A stretch of DNA of 22,882 nucleotides from Scleroderma bovista (taxonomy: Eukaryota > Basidiomycota > Agaricomycetes > Boletales > Sclerodermataceae). Made by a program: the position numbers and the translations under genes. Positions 8,672-18,270 of this stretch are shown here, piece after piece; the first letter of the stretch is position 1, and each line of letters starts with the position of its first letter. The stretch is taken from positions 1-22,882 of the forward strand of contig JAYMGJ010000615.1 in NCBI GenBank assembly GCA_037178675.1, in the 5' to 3' direction. The notes beneath the pieces were generated by a model. It was not told the origin of the DNA, searched no databases, and saw only the letters and a program-made list of their open reading frames with translations.

Positions 8672-9772
8672 AGTTTGGAGTCCAGAGGTTCTGTCAGGCT
8701 AACTAATGCAATATCCTGTATGGTAAGATCCTATCATGGGTCAGATCCTCAGTACCACCACCAGTAGAGCATCAAATGCTGTGTGTGGTGTGTTATGTCA
8801 CTTTTTTGATATGTTTTCAAAGTCTCTGCATTTTTTCGGACATTTTCCCACGCTGTCCATCATATCATTTCACTTCTCCTGCACTTCCACATCAAGCTAT
8901 TAACTTGGTGATGATATGGCAACTACTATATAGTATTACAGAGCCTCCTAGATAGTCAGAATATGGATGGTTGCACTGGGGACTGATAAAGCCCCTATTT
9001 TCATAAAAGTAGTGTTTGCCCTCCTGCTCACCTTTAGAGTGCTCTGTATCCCAGTTTATGTGATAGACAAGTGGTAATAGTAAACTAATACAGTTACAAA
9101 CCATCCCAAAAGTACCAACACTCGCAGTAAGAGCCTCCCAGGGTGTTATACCAGGAGGAGGAGAATGTGACACAGCACTTCAGAGGCTCCACCCCATCAA
9201 ATGCGCTTGGTATATGTTGTAGGTACATATGGCCCCTTGAAGGGGATGTAATTCAGAAGTGTATATGTCCAATGTATCAAAAATGCGAAGCCTTTTTTAC
9301 TTTTACCCCTAACTATTTCTCCAACCATCCAGAGCCTCTGGCACACTCATTTGAGGCTCCATTTATGGACCTATATACTTATATAACATATCTGATACTA
9401 TGTACAGTACATGGGGACCAGGGATGGGGCACAGGAAGGCAGAGGAGACTCACAAGGAGGGTGGGAATATTGCAGTTCTGGTATTGACCAAATGCAGTCG
9501 TGTTTTGGGAGTAGCAACACTTTTTGTGATTATGTAATCCTACAGGAAGCGCAGAAATAAAAACAAATTGAGTGGGGATTAAGTGGAGAATGCTGGGAGG
9601 CTCATGGGAGGCTCACCAGAAAGGGATGGGAACCACTCTGTCTATTTCGGGATTTGAGTGGGAGTAGTGCCGAGGGTGGGTATCTCTTAGATGGGTTTCG
9701 CCCTACAAAGAAACCCCATCTGAAAGACCGTGGGAACTGGTGCCTAAGGTGTCCCAGTCCCTCTAGCAAGTT
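8672..9772. other. Gene-free stretch between two copia elements
   Basis: I see no credible coding frame, RNA gene or recognisable element ends here. Short open frames have no recognisable motifs, and one of them reads the copia fragment backwards. The visible structure is a set of seven GAGGCTC/GAGCCTC words in both orientations between 8941 and 9614, one of them inside the palindrome CCAGAG-C-CTCTGG (9331-9343 region). It may be an older decayed repeat. Confidence 0.5.
8941..9614. repeat. Seven dispersed GAGGCTC/GAGCCTC heptamers
   Basis: The words occur at 8941, 9131 and 9332 (GAGCCTC) and at 9183, 9353, 9597 and 9608 (GAGGCTC). Seven copies of a 7-mer and its complement in under 700 bp is more than chance. 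No unit length or element boundary is evident. Confidence 0.45.
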
Positions 9773-11556
9773 TCACAGCCATGTGACTTCCCGGGCTGCA
9801 TCTGCCAGTGCAACATACTCGGACTCTGTTGAAGATAAGGACATGCTGGTTTGCTTCCTCGATCCCCATGTGATTGCACCTCTGCCCATGCTGAAGACGT
9901 ACCCAGAGATCGATGTAGCGTCATCGTTATTTGCATAGCTCGGGTCAGAATACCCAAGGAACTGGTTCTCGCCAGGTCTCACCTCTGAAGCATGGTATGT
10001 TATCCCATAGCTCCGGGTCCCTGACAGATATCGCAGAACTCGCTTGGCAGCCGCCCAGTATGACATCGAAGGGTTCGCCATGTAGGACCCTAGTCTAAAT
10101 ACGGCATATGTGATGTCTGGTCTCGTCGCCATGGCCAGGTACATCAATGATCTGATCAATGACACAAAATTATTGCTCTTGTCCTGTGCCTCCCCTTCAG
10201 AGGGTTGAAGTTGGATATTTGGGTCCATCGGCATGGCAACTGGGTGAGCATCAGTTAGTCCCTCCTTCTGTAGAATTGACTCAATATATTGTTTTTGTGA
10301 GATCATGATCGTGCCTTTCGCATGATCCCTCTCGATCTCAATGCCAATGATCTTGGCAGGTTCTCCAAGATCAGTGATGTCAAAGATTGATTTTAGCTCA
10401 AGTTTCATTTTATTCATTAGGCTCTCGTTGCTCGCAAAAAGCAGCAGATCGTCGACCCATATGGCTACGACTTCAATTCTCTCTGGCAACTTTCTGACGT
10501 ACATGCAGGGATCTACCATGGTAGGTTTCCATCCCAAGGACTCTAACTGTTTGTTTAGCTCAATGTTCCACTCGCGCCCGGCCTGTTTTAGGCCATATAG
10601 GGACTTTATCAAGTGGCATAAATGGCTGGTCCCATCATCATAGCCTTCCGGCTGTCACATGTATATTTGTTCTTTGATTGTATCATTTAGGTAAGCGCCC
10701 TTCACGTCCATCTGCTGGATCTCCCAGTTCTCGGCAACTGCTAGTGCCAACAGGGTCCGGATGGTTTCGAGGCACACGACCAGGGAAAATGTATCGGTAT
10801 AGTCCATTCCTGGCTGCTGTGAGTAGCCTTTGGCAACTAACCTGGCCTTATACTTTTGTAGGTTGCCATCCTTATCATATTTTTTAGTGAGTACCCATTT
10901 GTTTGATATCGGAGTGCGCCCTTCTGGCAGGTCTACTAACTCCCAGGTACCCATTTTATATAGCTGGTCTAGCTCGACCTTCACGGCCTTCTCCCAGTTT
11001 GGCCAGTCTGGGGACTCTTGTGCTTCGCACAGAGTTCTCGGATTATCTGGTGTGACACTAGGTTCACTGGACGTGGTGTAAACCCTCTCAGCGGAGGTCA
11101 TATTTGCCATCTTGCTGGAGATTGTGCCTGTCGTCACACCTGTTTCGTCTTTGTCTGCCCAAGGATCATCTAACAGACGATAGTCGTGTGTTTTCTTTTC
11201 CCTCTGACTCATTCTGACTTCGCCATTTGGCACTTCGTCAGCAGTCCATTTCCTTTTTCTCCTGTCGTTGTTGCTCTCATCTGGGTGGGTGACATTTTTA
11301 TTTGTTTCACTCTCTGTCCTGATGGGTGCTGTTTCCCTTTCACTCTGTGCAGGATTCTGCGGTAGAGTGGCACTCGTATTTGGTTGTGTTTGGGAAGTTG
11401 ATACGACAGGGAATTGGAAGTTGCGCAAGATACACACCTGTCTCGTCGCAGCATTGTAGTATTTGATGGCCTTGGGCCCATCGACAAAGCCCATAAAGGT
11501 ATGTTTTGTACTTCTGGGTTGTAGTTTGGTGAGCTGGCCCTCATTTAGGATCCAAA
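9773..11556 (-). pseudogene. Copia-3: LTR-less fragment of a Copia-2 relative (integrase end to RNase H)
   Basis: Read on the minus strand, this matches Copia-2 from about 6390 to 8185. It starts in the integrase tail (ILNEGQLTKLQPRS equivalent) and continues through GFVDGPKAIKYYNAATRQ, the linker, RT (NKWVLTKKYDKDG, LVAKGYSQQPGMDYTD, LYGLKQAGREW, VWVDDLLLF near 10448) and RNase H (GYSDPSYANND, SSTESEYVALADAAREVTWL). It breaks off abruptly at both ends with no LTR or target repeat. One TGA at 10655-10657 interrupts an otherwise open frame of about 590 codons. Linker length and sequence differ clearly from Copia-2, so it is a distinct subfamily copy and not a recent duplication of its neighbour. 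Confidence 0.92.
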
Positions 11557-11576
11557 CTGTGTAACGGTCTAACTTT

Positions 11577-11647
11577 TTATCTTATCTGTGATTAGATGAC
11601 ATCTTATCTTATCATAGCATAGTATCTTATCTAGTGCATCTTATCTG
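11577..11647. repeat. Cluster of six TTATC (GATAA) words
   Basis: The 70-bp gap between Copia-3 and the Tc1 element holds six TTATC words, mostly as ATCTTATCT. On the minus strand these read AGATAAGAT, the HGATAR core bound by fungal GATA factors. It could be a chance microsatellite-like remnant; no gene downstream would use it. Confidence 0.4.
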
Positions 11648-11679
11648 TAGGTCTGTCTAGACTACAGCCTCGTGCTGTA

Positions 11680-12222
11680 CAGTGACTCCAAAAACCCTTT
11701 CCATAACTAACCCTAACAGCAGTGCGCGAAGCGCACTGCCAGACACATGGAAAATGACACTAGGCTTTGGTGGAGTTGTAAATAGTACATGCTCTTGGCT
11801 ATAATATTGCCCCCTAAGTCATGTGATTTCATTCACACAGTCTAGAGATATGGGCATTTTAAAACAACACGTCCATGGAAAGGGTTTTTTCACTTTTGAA
11901 TTGGTAACTAGGATCTCATTCAAAACAGTCTATAATTGCTATTGTTTGTTGATACAAACAAAGATACACATGTAACCAATATGTCTGAGCTTAAAAAAGT
12001 TCACACACTTCTTTGTTTTCAACCACTATCATGGTCAGATCCCTCTCTCGTACTCAACAAAACACCATTCTCTCTTTGCTTGACTCTGGAAATTCTGGTG
12101 AAGCTATTGCCAAGAAAGTTGGTGTCAGCCCCTCTGCTGTATCTAAAACTTGCTCCAAGAAGTGTTCTGCCCTTCCTAAAGCCATTGGAGGGCATTCTTC
12201 CAAGCTTTCTCTTGCCAATATT
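11680..12222 (+). repeat. Left inverted arm of the Tc1 element
   Basis: It pairs with 12719-13261. From the tip to about codon 28 of the transposase the arms appear to differ at about one base, while the inner 110 bp differ at roughly one base in six. It ends in the palindrome AATATT (12217-12222). Confidence 0.88.
11719..11739. repeat. Perfect hairpin inside the left arm
   Basis: GCAGTGCGC, a GAA loop, then GCGCACTGC: a 9-bp GC-rich stem with a 3-nt loop, 39 bp from the element tip. The mirror copy is at 13202-13222. Confidence 0.75.
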
Positions 12223-12718
12223 TCCCATGCTCAACATCTTATCACCTCTGGCAAGGCTGAAAATGCAGTTCAAGTCACAAAAGCCCTTTCCAATATCATT
12301 GACCAGCCTTCCTCTGCAAATATTGTTCATCTTCACTTGCAGAAATCTGGTATAAAGGCTGTAGTCAAGATCAAATGCCCTATTGCTCACTTCGATTTTG
12401 CTTATACCCACAAGGACTGGACTATAGACAACTGGAAAAGGGTTGTATGGTCTGATGAAATCAAAATCAATCACCTAGGGTCAGATGGACACAAGTGGGC
12501 TTGGAAAAAGGCAGATGAGGTACTCAATAATAGGCTGGTACAGGGAATTCTGAAGTTTGGAGGTGGTTCCTTGATGATGTGAGGTTGCATGAGTTGGGAG
12601 GGTGCTGGCTATACTATCAAGATTGATGGTAGGATGGATGGGGACCTTTACCTTCAGATTTTGAAGGATTAGCTTCAACAAACATTGAAGCATTATGGTC
12701 TCAATCCATCTGATACTG
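12031..12718 (+). pseudogene. Tc1/mariner transposase, truncated before the second catalytic Asp
   Basis: This was a cut-and-paste transposase acting on TA sites. ATG at 12031 opens an N-terminal helix-turn-helix region (SRTQQNTILSLLDSGNSGEAIAKKVGVS). Then come the Tc1 words SGIKAVVK, HKDWT, WKRVVWSDE (first catalytic Asp, codon 12454-12456), GSDGHKWAWKK and LKFGGGSLMM. TGA at 12580-12582 replaces the Trp of MVWGCM, and TAG lies at 12670-12672. The frame breaks at the inverted arm just after NPSD, right before the position where relatives have the FQQDND motif. The second and third catalytic residues are therefore missing and the copy cannot be active. A few residues also seem lost before AHFDFAYTHKDW. 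Confidence 0.9.
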
Positions 12719-12910
12719 AATATTGGTAGAAGAAAGCTTGGAAGGATGCCCTCCAATGGTCTTAGGAAGCATAGAATGCTTCTTAGAGTGAAGTTTGGAT
12801 ACAGTAGAGGGACTGACACCAACTTGCTTGGCAATAGCTTCACCAGAATTTCCAGAGTCAAGCAAAGAGAGAATGGTGTTTTGTTGAGTACGAGAGAGGG
12901 ATCTGACCAT
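12719..12910 (-). pseudogene. Second, inverted N-terminus of the Tc1 transposase
   Basis: The minus strand from 12910 encodes the same start (MVRSLSRTQQNTILSLLDSG) as the plus-strand copy and reaches the helix-turn-helix region before the arm ends at AATATT. The first 28 or so residues are identical. After that, substitutions accumulate (K to Q, A to T, TC to LH, A to M, S to P). It ends 64 codons in and cannot encode a transposase. Confidence 0.85.
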
Positions 12911-13201
12911 GATAGTGGTTGAAAACAAAGAAGTGTGTGAACTTTTTTAAGCTCAGACATATTGGTTACATGTGTATCTTTGTTTGTATCAACAAACAAT
13001 AGCAATTATAGACTGTTTTGAATGAGATCCTAGTTACCAATTCAAAAGTGAAAAAACCCTTTCCATGGATGTGTTGTTTTAAAATGCCCATATCTCTAGA
13101 CTGTGTGAATGAAATCACATGACTTAGGGGGCAATATTATAGCCAAGAGCATGTACTATTTACAACTCCACCAAAGCCTAGTGTCATTTTCCATGTGTCT
13201 G

Positions 13202-13222
13202 GCAGTGCGCTTCGCGCACTGC
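13202..13222. repeat. Perfect hairpin inside the right arm
   Basis: Mirror of 11719-11739: a 9-bp stem GCAGTGCGC/GCGCACTGC with a TTC loop. Confidence 0.75.
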
Positions 13223-13280
13223 TGTTAGGGTTAGTTATGGAAAGGGTTTTTGGAGTCACTGTACATGCTGTATCCCTTGA

Positions 13281-13920
13281 TGTCATTAGCATAGCCTTAC
13301 CACAGGATGGCAGCTGTGTTCACTGCCTCGTACAGCATACAAGCCTCATGGATAGCCTCGCACAGGACACGTGTAGTATAGTATATATACTGTTGCAATC
13401 CAGCACCCAGAGGCTCTCCATTCGAGCTCTCTTTGGGTTTTCGCTCTAAGACACTTGGTTCCTATTTCCTCCTCAGAGTCTCAAACATGTGGTAGTTCTT
13501 TGGGTTGTTTGCCCTTAGGATTGTCCCACTAGAGCTCGAATCTACCCATCTACTAGTCGTCTACCATGTGCTGTTCCCCAGCCTTATAAAGGGAAACTAT
13601 ACCCAGACTCCAGGGTTAAGGAGCTTTCTTTCACACCCTTTGTGTTCATACACGGCCAGCCTTTAGCACTGTTCCATGTAGCCCACTTGGGTTTGGGAGT
13701 TTCTAGTACCTAGTCGTTTACGTATCATACACCAGCCCAGGGTCGTGCCTGGTGTCTGTAGGGCGGCTCCCGTTCAAGCACGGTTCGCACCTGCAAGGAG
13801 ATTGAGCCATACTTACTCAGTAGTTCCTCCGTCCGTGGAGAGGTAGACCCATGATCTGCAACCAGTGACCGTTTGTACTCTGCATAGCTGTGCCACTGCC
13901 CTGACCCGGCGAGCGCGACA
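13281..13920 (+). repeat. Probable 5' LTR and leader of a Ty3/gypsy-like element (edges uncertain)
   Basis: This stretch has no coding frame, lies upstream of a gypsy-like gag, and contains TATAAA (near 13585) and TATATA (near 13384) boxes. TGTC at 13281 and GACA at 13917-13920 give plausible LTR ends, with GGCGAACAGAG next as a possible primer site. An alternative right edge is GGAACA near 13950, followed by TGGGGATCTAATCC. Only one LTR is in the window, so neither edge can be confirmed. Confidence 0.4.
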
Positions 13921-14013
13921 GGCGAACAGAGTCTTATGCTTAGTTCATTGGAACACCTGTGGGGATCTAATCCCAGTATAACCTTACGTCTATGGTACCC
14001 CTACCAGTTAGTC

Positions 14014-14334
14014 ATGATACATCCCTACGAGTACTCCTTCAATCAGGCAGGTCACCTGACAGTCTCCTACGATACCCGTTACCCCCTTCCTCTCACGCCC
14101 GCTCAAGAAGCTGCCAGAGAAGCAGACTTCAAAAGGATTGAGCAGACGAACACCTCCTTCCGCCGGTACAGTCTCGTCGTCATCGATCTTGCGGACCTCT
14201 TCCTCAACAACCCCCGCTACTATGTCAAGGCCGAACCCGCCCTCCCACTCGTGCGCCACCATACGTTTCACACTTCCCACCTCCACCCCGCATGTCCACA
14301 AGGAGCCCCCTATTCCTGCTACCACCCATATTAA
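14014..14334 (+). CDS. Small ORF upstream of gypsy-like gag
   Basis: This 106-codon frame (MIHPYEYSFN..., with DTRYPLPLTPAQEAAREADFKRIEQ and YSLVVIDLADLFLNNPRYY) lies between the leader and gag, in the same frame as gag. Its TAA (14332-14334) is followed by one GCA codon and then the gag ATG. The balanced composition, amphipathic Ala/Glu/Lys segment and clean frame suggest real coding sequence, perhaps an N-terminal extension of gag cut off by a stop, or a separate product translated with re-initiation. An earlier ATG at 13936 lies in the likely leader, so I prefer 14014. I do not recognise a domain. Confidence 0.5.
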   Translation: MIHPYEYSFNQAGHLTVSYDTRYPLPLTPAQEAAREADFKRIEQTNTSFRRYSLVVIDLADLFLNNPRYYVKAEPALPLVRHHTFHTSHLHPACPQGAPYSCYHPY

Positions 14335-14337
14335 GCA

Positions 14338-15033
14338 ATGGATCCGCACCAAGATGCCCTCCAGAATCTTTTCCTTCAGCTCGCGCAAGGTCAAATTGAC
14401 CTCCAGAATAGTATCCAGGCCCTTGCTGATGCGCAGCAGGGTCTCAGTGCCCCCGCTGAGGGCGAAGCACAAGGTGCTAAAAAGATTGTCGCTGAACCTG
14501 GGAACTACGACGGCTCCCCCCAGACGTTCAGGGTATGGTGGAGCAAAATGAAACTGTGGGTTCTCATGAACCAGAGGGCCAGTCTCCTTAGAAAGAATAG
14601 CAAGATCATGGCGGCCGTCCTCTCTCGGTTTGAAGGACCTAAAGCTGGGCATTGGGCCCAGGTCAAGTTGGAGTACTACATGGGCCCAAATGTCCAGTAT
14701 CTGACTTGGGACGAGTTACAGGCCGAAATAACTGGTTATTTTGTGCCTGGCAACAATGCTAACTGGGCCAGGTCCCAGTTGTTAAAGTTGTGCCAAGGAC
14801 CTCGTCAGCAAGTAGATGAGTTCCTCACGGCCTTTGAGTTGCTAAGGATAGAGAGCAACTGTCCCGATGCCTACACCAGGGACTTGCTGGAAAGAGCGGT
14901 GCAGAAGCAGGTCCTCCAGCAGGTATATCTGCTTGGCAAAGCTCAGTCGAACTATGCCGAGCTAACCACTTCAGTCTGGACTGTTGGAAGGGCCCAGGAG
15001 CTCTTCCTAATTAATACACAGGGTAATACCCGC
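14338..15033 (+). pseudogene. Ty3/gypsy-like gag, cut by LTR-C
   Basis: Gag builds the retrotransposon particle. ATG at 14338 sits in a good start context (GCAATGG). Residues about 10-40 form a Gln-rich helix (LFLQLAQGQIDLQNSIQALADAQQG). The retrotransposon gag fold follows: PGNYDGSPQTFRVWWSKMKLW, FEGPKAGHWAQ, YLTWDELQAEITGYF, QLLKLCQGPRQQVDEFLTAFELL and YTRDLLERAVQKQVLQQVY. The frame enters LTR-C at 15034 after INTQGNTR and stops 15 bp later. No CCHC knuckle has yet been reached, so the C-terminus is lost, and protease, RT and integrase of this element are not found in the window. Confidence 0.85.
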
Positions 15034-15595
15034 TGTGCGCCTAAGTGAGGGAAGAGGTCAGAACAACCAACAACCAACACCAAATGACAGCAAAATGCGA
15101 GTGGTGGTCTTCCTTTGCATTTCTGGTATTTAATCTCCTCAGGGGGATGTGTTGCACACCTTCAGGCAGGATGCAGGAGGGAAGGGAAGGGCTTCTGATG
15201 GGGATGGAATGCGACTTGGGATGGTATTGACTCCTCTTCAGCCTACCACAGTGGTTAGGAAGAGTCCTGGGATTGAAGAGCAATGATAGATTGATGATGG
15301 GGGGGTAATAGCAGTGATGGAGCAGAGGGGAAGCAAGGGGACAGGGTTCCTGCTTCAAAAATGCGATGAACAGTGATGGGATGGAGTGGACAATGATGCT
15401 AGACTGTGCTTGAGCCTAGAGAAATGATCAGATACAAGATATATCTGATAAACAACAATATAGGAGCTTTAGGCCAGCACTGAGTGACCTACAAGTCCAA
15501 AGACAGAGATAGAGCTTATAGACAGTGAGGGAGAGTGAATGTGGTCGCTTTATTGAGGGGGAAGCAGACACTTCCTTGCAGCCTTTGGCTGCTGG

Positions 15596-15603
15596 TTTAT
15601 ATA
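15596..15603 (-). promoter_or_regulatory. TATA box of LTR-C
   Basis: TATATAAA on the minus strand, 570 bp from the LTR end, at the same relative place as the TATTTAAA boxes of LTR-A and LTR-B. A palindrome CAGCC-TTT-GGCTG (15579-15591) follows just downstream. Confidence 0.6.
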
Positions 15604-15639
15604 CAGGAGGGGCTGTGGCCCTGTAAGCACAAATGACTA

Positions 15640-15990
15640 AGTGCTTGGTAAGAGATTGGTAAGAAATTGGTAAGCAATTGATAAGCAGTGTAATCAGGCT
15701 GAGTCATCGATGGGGAGAGCCTGAACAAGCTGCTGAGCCAAGGGAAAGAGCAAAAACATAGGTAAAAAGGGGTGTATAACCAAGAATATGGAAAAATCAT
15801 TGCATGGGGCCCAAAAGAGAGGGGGGGAAAGCATGGGATGAGTAGATCGAAGCTAAATGAGCATATGCGATGACATAATGAATATGAATCATAGGGGCAT
15901 GAGTCATGAATTGATAAGCAGCATGATTAGCATGATTTGAAGGATGATTGGTAAGTGATTGGTAAGGGGAGTAATGGGGATTAGTAATGC
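15640..15990. repeat. Degenerate GTAAG array in LTR-C
   Basis: GATTGGTAAG-like words recur at 15646-15685 and again at 15945-15970, separated by a diverged insert. This is the counterpart of the arrays in LTR-A and LTR-B. Confidence 0.5.
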
Positions 15991-16366
15991 CAAGAGGGGA
16001 TGAATAATGCGCAGCAGAGTGAGTCAGAGTGAGCCAGAGTGACTCTGTGTGACTCAGACAGAAGGGAAGCACAACCTGTGATTGATTGAACTTTAGATCT
16101 GGAGATGAGCTTCTGAAGCAGTGCCACTGATGGGAGTGGCTGGGGGATAATAAAAGAATTGATCCAACCAGAAGAGCAGTGTCAGGGGGCCTGGAATGAC
16201 AAGTAGAGTCACAGCTGGTCACAGAGTGTCACAGATCCCTTGGATTGAGCTTCTGTAGAGCAAAAACACGAAATTTGGTGCTCCCGAAGTGCAGTCTTCC
16301 CTTGAGCAGTAAGGGGAAGGTTCTGTACTCTATTAGGGCTCCTAAGAAGGGTTCTAGAGCACTGTT

Positions 16367-16864
16367 TCATTCGTGTTTGTTGCGGGATAGCAGGGAAGTG
16401 AAACGTGAATAGCGGATTTGATGTGTCCAGGGAAGCGAGATGAATGATAGAGGGAGATGGATGTGACAGGACTCTGGGATAAAAGGACCATATGCAGAGG
16501 ACTCAGGAGACACAGAGACGACCAGGTATGAATTTTCAAGTCTAATGATAGAGTTGAGATGACCAAAGTACATGTGTGACGCAGGACTGACAAGGAGAAC
16601 GCGCTGACTGAGAACAAGAGGTACTGGGGGAGCAGGCTGGGAAGATATGTACCAGACAGTACACAGGAGCTCAGGGAGAGGCTGTCCCAAGAGCAGGACA
16701 TAGTTGAGGTCTACTGCAATAGTGGAGAAATGTTCCAGAGAAAATGCAGACTCCATAGTGAGTGATGAAGTGGGTGTCTGGATTGCAGGTGGAATATCTC
16801 CATGGGAAATAAACAGATTTACGTTGGAACTTGACAGGCAGATAGACCACGGTCTAGGTTCCAT
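16367..16864 (-). other. Conserved open frame in U3 of LTR-C (uncertain coding status)
   Basis: An ATG-initiated frame of 165 codons on the minus strand (MEPRPWSICLSSS...) aligns without gaps, over about 140 residues, to the frames in LTR-A and LTR-B. Roughly three quarters of the residues agree by eye, similar to the DNA identity, so there is no clear sign of selection on the protein. No domain is recognised. Confidence 0.25.
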
Positions 16865-17381
16865 GATGGTATAGTCACATGATTGATAGCTTCAAAAATG
16901 GTGGAGCTATTCAAAATATCAGAATGCCAGCACTGGGTGCCTAAATTTGACATTTGGGCGCTAAAAATGATTCTTCCTTTTCTCCTTTGTTTCTCTATCA
17001 TTTCTTCTGCTTCTTTGGTTGTTCTGGTATGAAAGTTGGACTGCAGTAGGTTGCATTCCTCTCTCATACTGAAATGATCATCAATCCTTGGATTCTTCTG
17101 CTTCTTGGTGGTTCTTGTGCAATAGATGACTGTCAGCATTGGCATTCATCTCTCGCATCAGGATAGTCATTCTCGTGCGATAGATGGCTACAACAAGCTT
17201 GTATTCATTCTTTGCATAAGGATAGTCTTGACTTTGCGTGATATGGATAGCGAGGGCTGTCTGTATCCCTCAAGTCGGGACAATCTTTCAACAGATCTTG
17301 GGTGTGCGTTCTTTGCATTAGTTTCATTGGCTAACTTTCTCCATGTCCACAGTACCAAACACGTTTGGTGCATGACAACGC

Positions 17382-17837
17382 CCAATACCGACACCAGCGC
17401 CACCTTTCAAGGACTTCTCAGTGAAGCGCAGCTCCAAAGCTTCGGGCATATTCAGCCTGGGATATGGTAAAAACTTTCTGCATGCTAGGGCTGAAATTTC
17501 TGAAAGACTTCATATGGCCCTCTTAGGTTTGTTGACAGTATGTCCAGAGCTGGGTGAGGAAGCAAAGGTTAAAGAGGGAGGCGAGGAGGGGAAGGTGGCG
17601 AGCGGGGAAGACCTAGAAAGACCATAGGGTGTTGTTATTGAACTGGAAGGGGATTCAGATTGAATCATTGTAAGTGACATTCCTCAATCTGTGACTGATA
17701 CTTGGGGGAGGGTGGAGAGCGCAGGCTTGTCAGAGTTTGAAGCACTTAGACAAATTTTGTCTATTCCTTCAGCCACGGACTCGTCACGGAGGCCAGATGT
17801 CAACATTTACGATGGAGACAGAGAGCATACCACCTGA
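17382..17837 (+). pseudogene. Unidentified decayed coding stretch
   Basis: One frame stays open for 81 codons from 17382, then has TAG at 17625, TGA at 17661 and TGA at 17835, with protein-like sequence between (PTPAPPFKDF, RAEISERLHMALLGLLTVCPE, ESAGLSEFEALRQILSIPSATDSS). The frame is in phase with the gypsy-like gag left of LTR-C if one 4-bp flanking copy is removed, but it does not look like a gag C-terminus and has no zinc knuckle. It could also be the remains of another element or a host gene. No function is proposed. Confidence 0.4.
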
Positions 17838-18270
17838 GCAGGCTTATATTTATTAAGTCCCCAATCCTGGAGGGTTTGTATCGACAATGCTGATTGAAGG
17901 TTTTACTTACTGGTCAAGTTCCAGGTATTGGTGTCCAACTTGCCAAGTGCCCTTCAAGACCCATGATGTGTTGATCCAGCATATTAATTCATGTCATTCA
18001 TCTTTCTCATGGCCTTTGTTGACAACTCAAGATTCTCATCCACCTTCATATGGACGATCGAACTCAAGAGCTAAGTACCATGAACAATTGGGGTATACCT
18101 TCAGTCGCGAACCCAATACATTCAAGAAAATGAATAGTGGCCCCTTTAAACAAGAGTGAGAGATCAACCTGTACTATCCATTTCAATCCCGAGCAGAGTG
18201 GTCTTTAGCCAAGTTTCTCATTGATAACCTCATGCAAGCTCAGATCAACAAGTTCCTTGCTTTGCCTTGG

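Larger units (their letters stand above)
11680..13261 (+). mobile_element. Palindromic Tc1/mariner-like element (1582 bp)
   Basis: The ends are CAGTGACTCC and GGAGTCACTG, flanked by TA at 11678-11679 and 13262-13263, the standard Tc1/mariner target duplication. The two arms (11680-12222 and 12719-13261) are inverted repeats of equal length with no net gap. Both carry the 5' leader and the first 64 codons of a transposase gene. The 496-bp centre carries more of the transposase in plus orientation. The true 3' end of the gene and its own terminal repeat are absent and replaced by an inverted 5' end. Confidence 0.9.
12719..13261 (-). repeat. Right inverted arm of the Tc1 element
   Basis: It is the mirror image of 11680-12222. 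Paired coordinates sum to 24941 throughout, so there is no net gap. It begins with AATATT (12719-12724), the same six-base palindrome that closes the left arm. Confidence 0.88.
15034..17377 (-). mobile_element. LTR-C: diverged solo LTR of the same family as LTR-A and LTR-B
   Basis: This is a 2344-bp unit with TGTG...GACA ends, alignable to LTR-A at the 5' end (TGTG...AAGTG.GGA), at the TATA region and over 16355-17377. The middle (about 15600-16300) is poorly matched. TATATAAA on the minus strand lies 570 bp from the 3' end, as in A and B. Flanks are CCGC (15030-15033) and ACGC (17378-17381), three of four bases alike, so a decayed 4-bp duplication is possible. It interrupts the gypsy-like gag on the left; what lies on the right is unidentified. 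Confidence 0.75.

Noticed and set aside
9654..9938. 94-codon plus-strand frame in the spacer
   Set aside because: Most of it reads the Copia-3 RNase H region backwards; the same shadow appears antisense to Copia-2.
11705..11718. Telomere-like TAACCCTAAC in the Tc1 arm
   Set aside because: Fewer than two repeat units, present in both arms as part of the inverted repeat; no sign of a telomeric array.
14008..14652. 214-codon minus-strand open frame
   Set aside because: It is antisense to the upstream ORF and gypsy-like gag and shows no motif.
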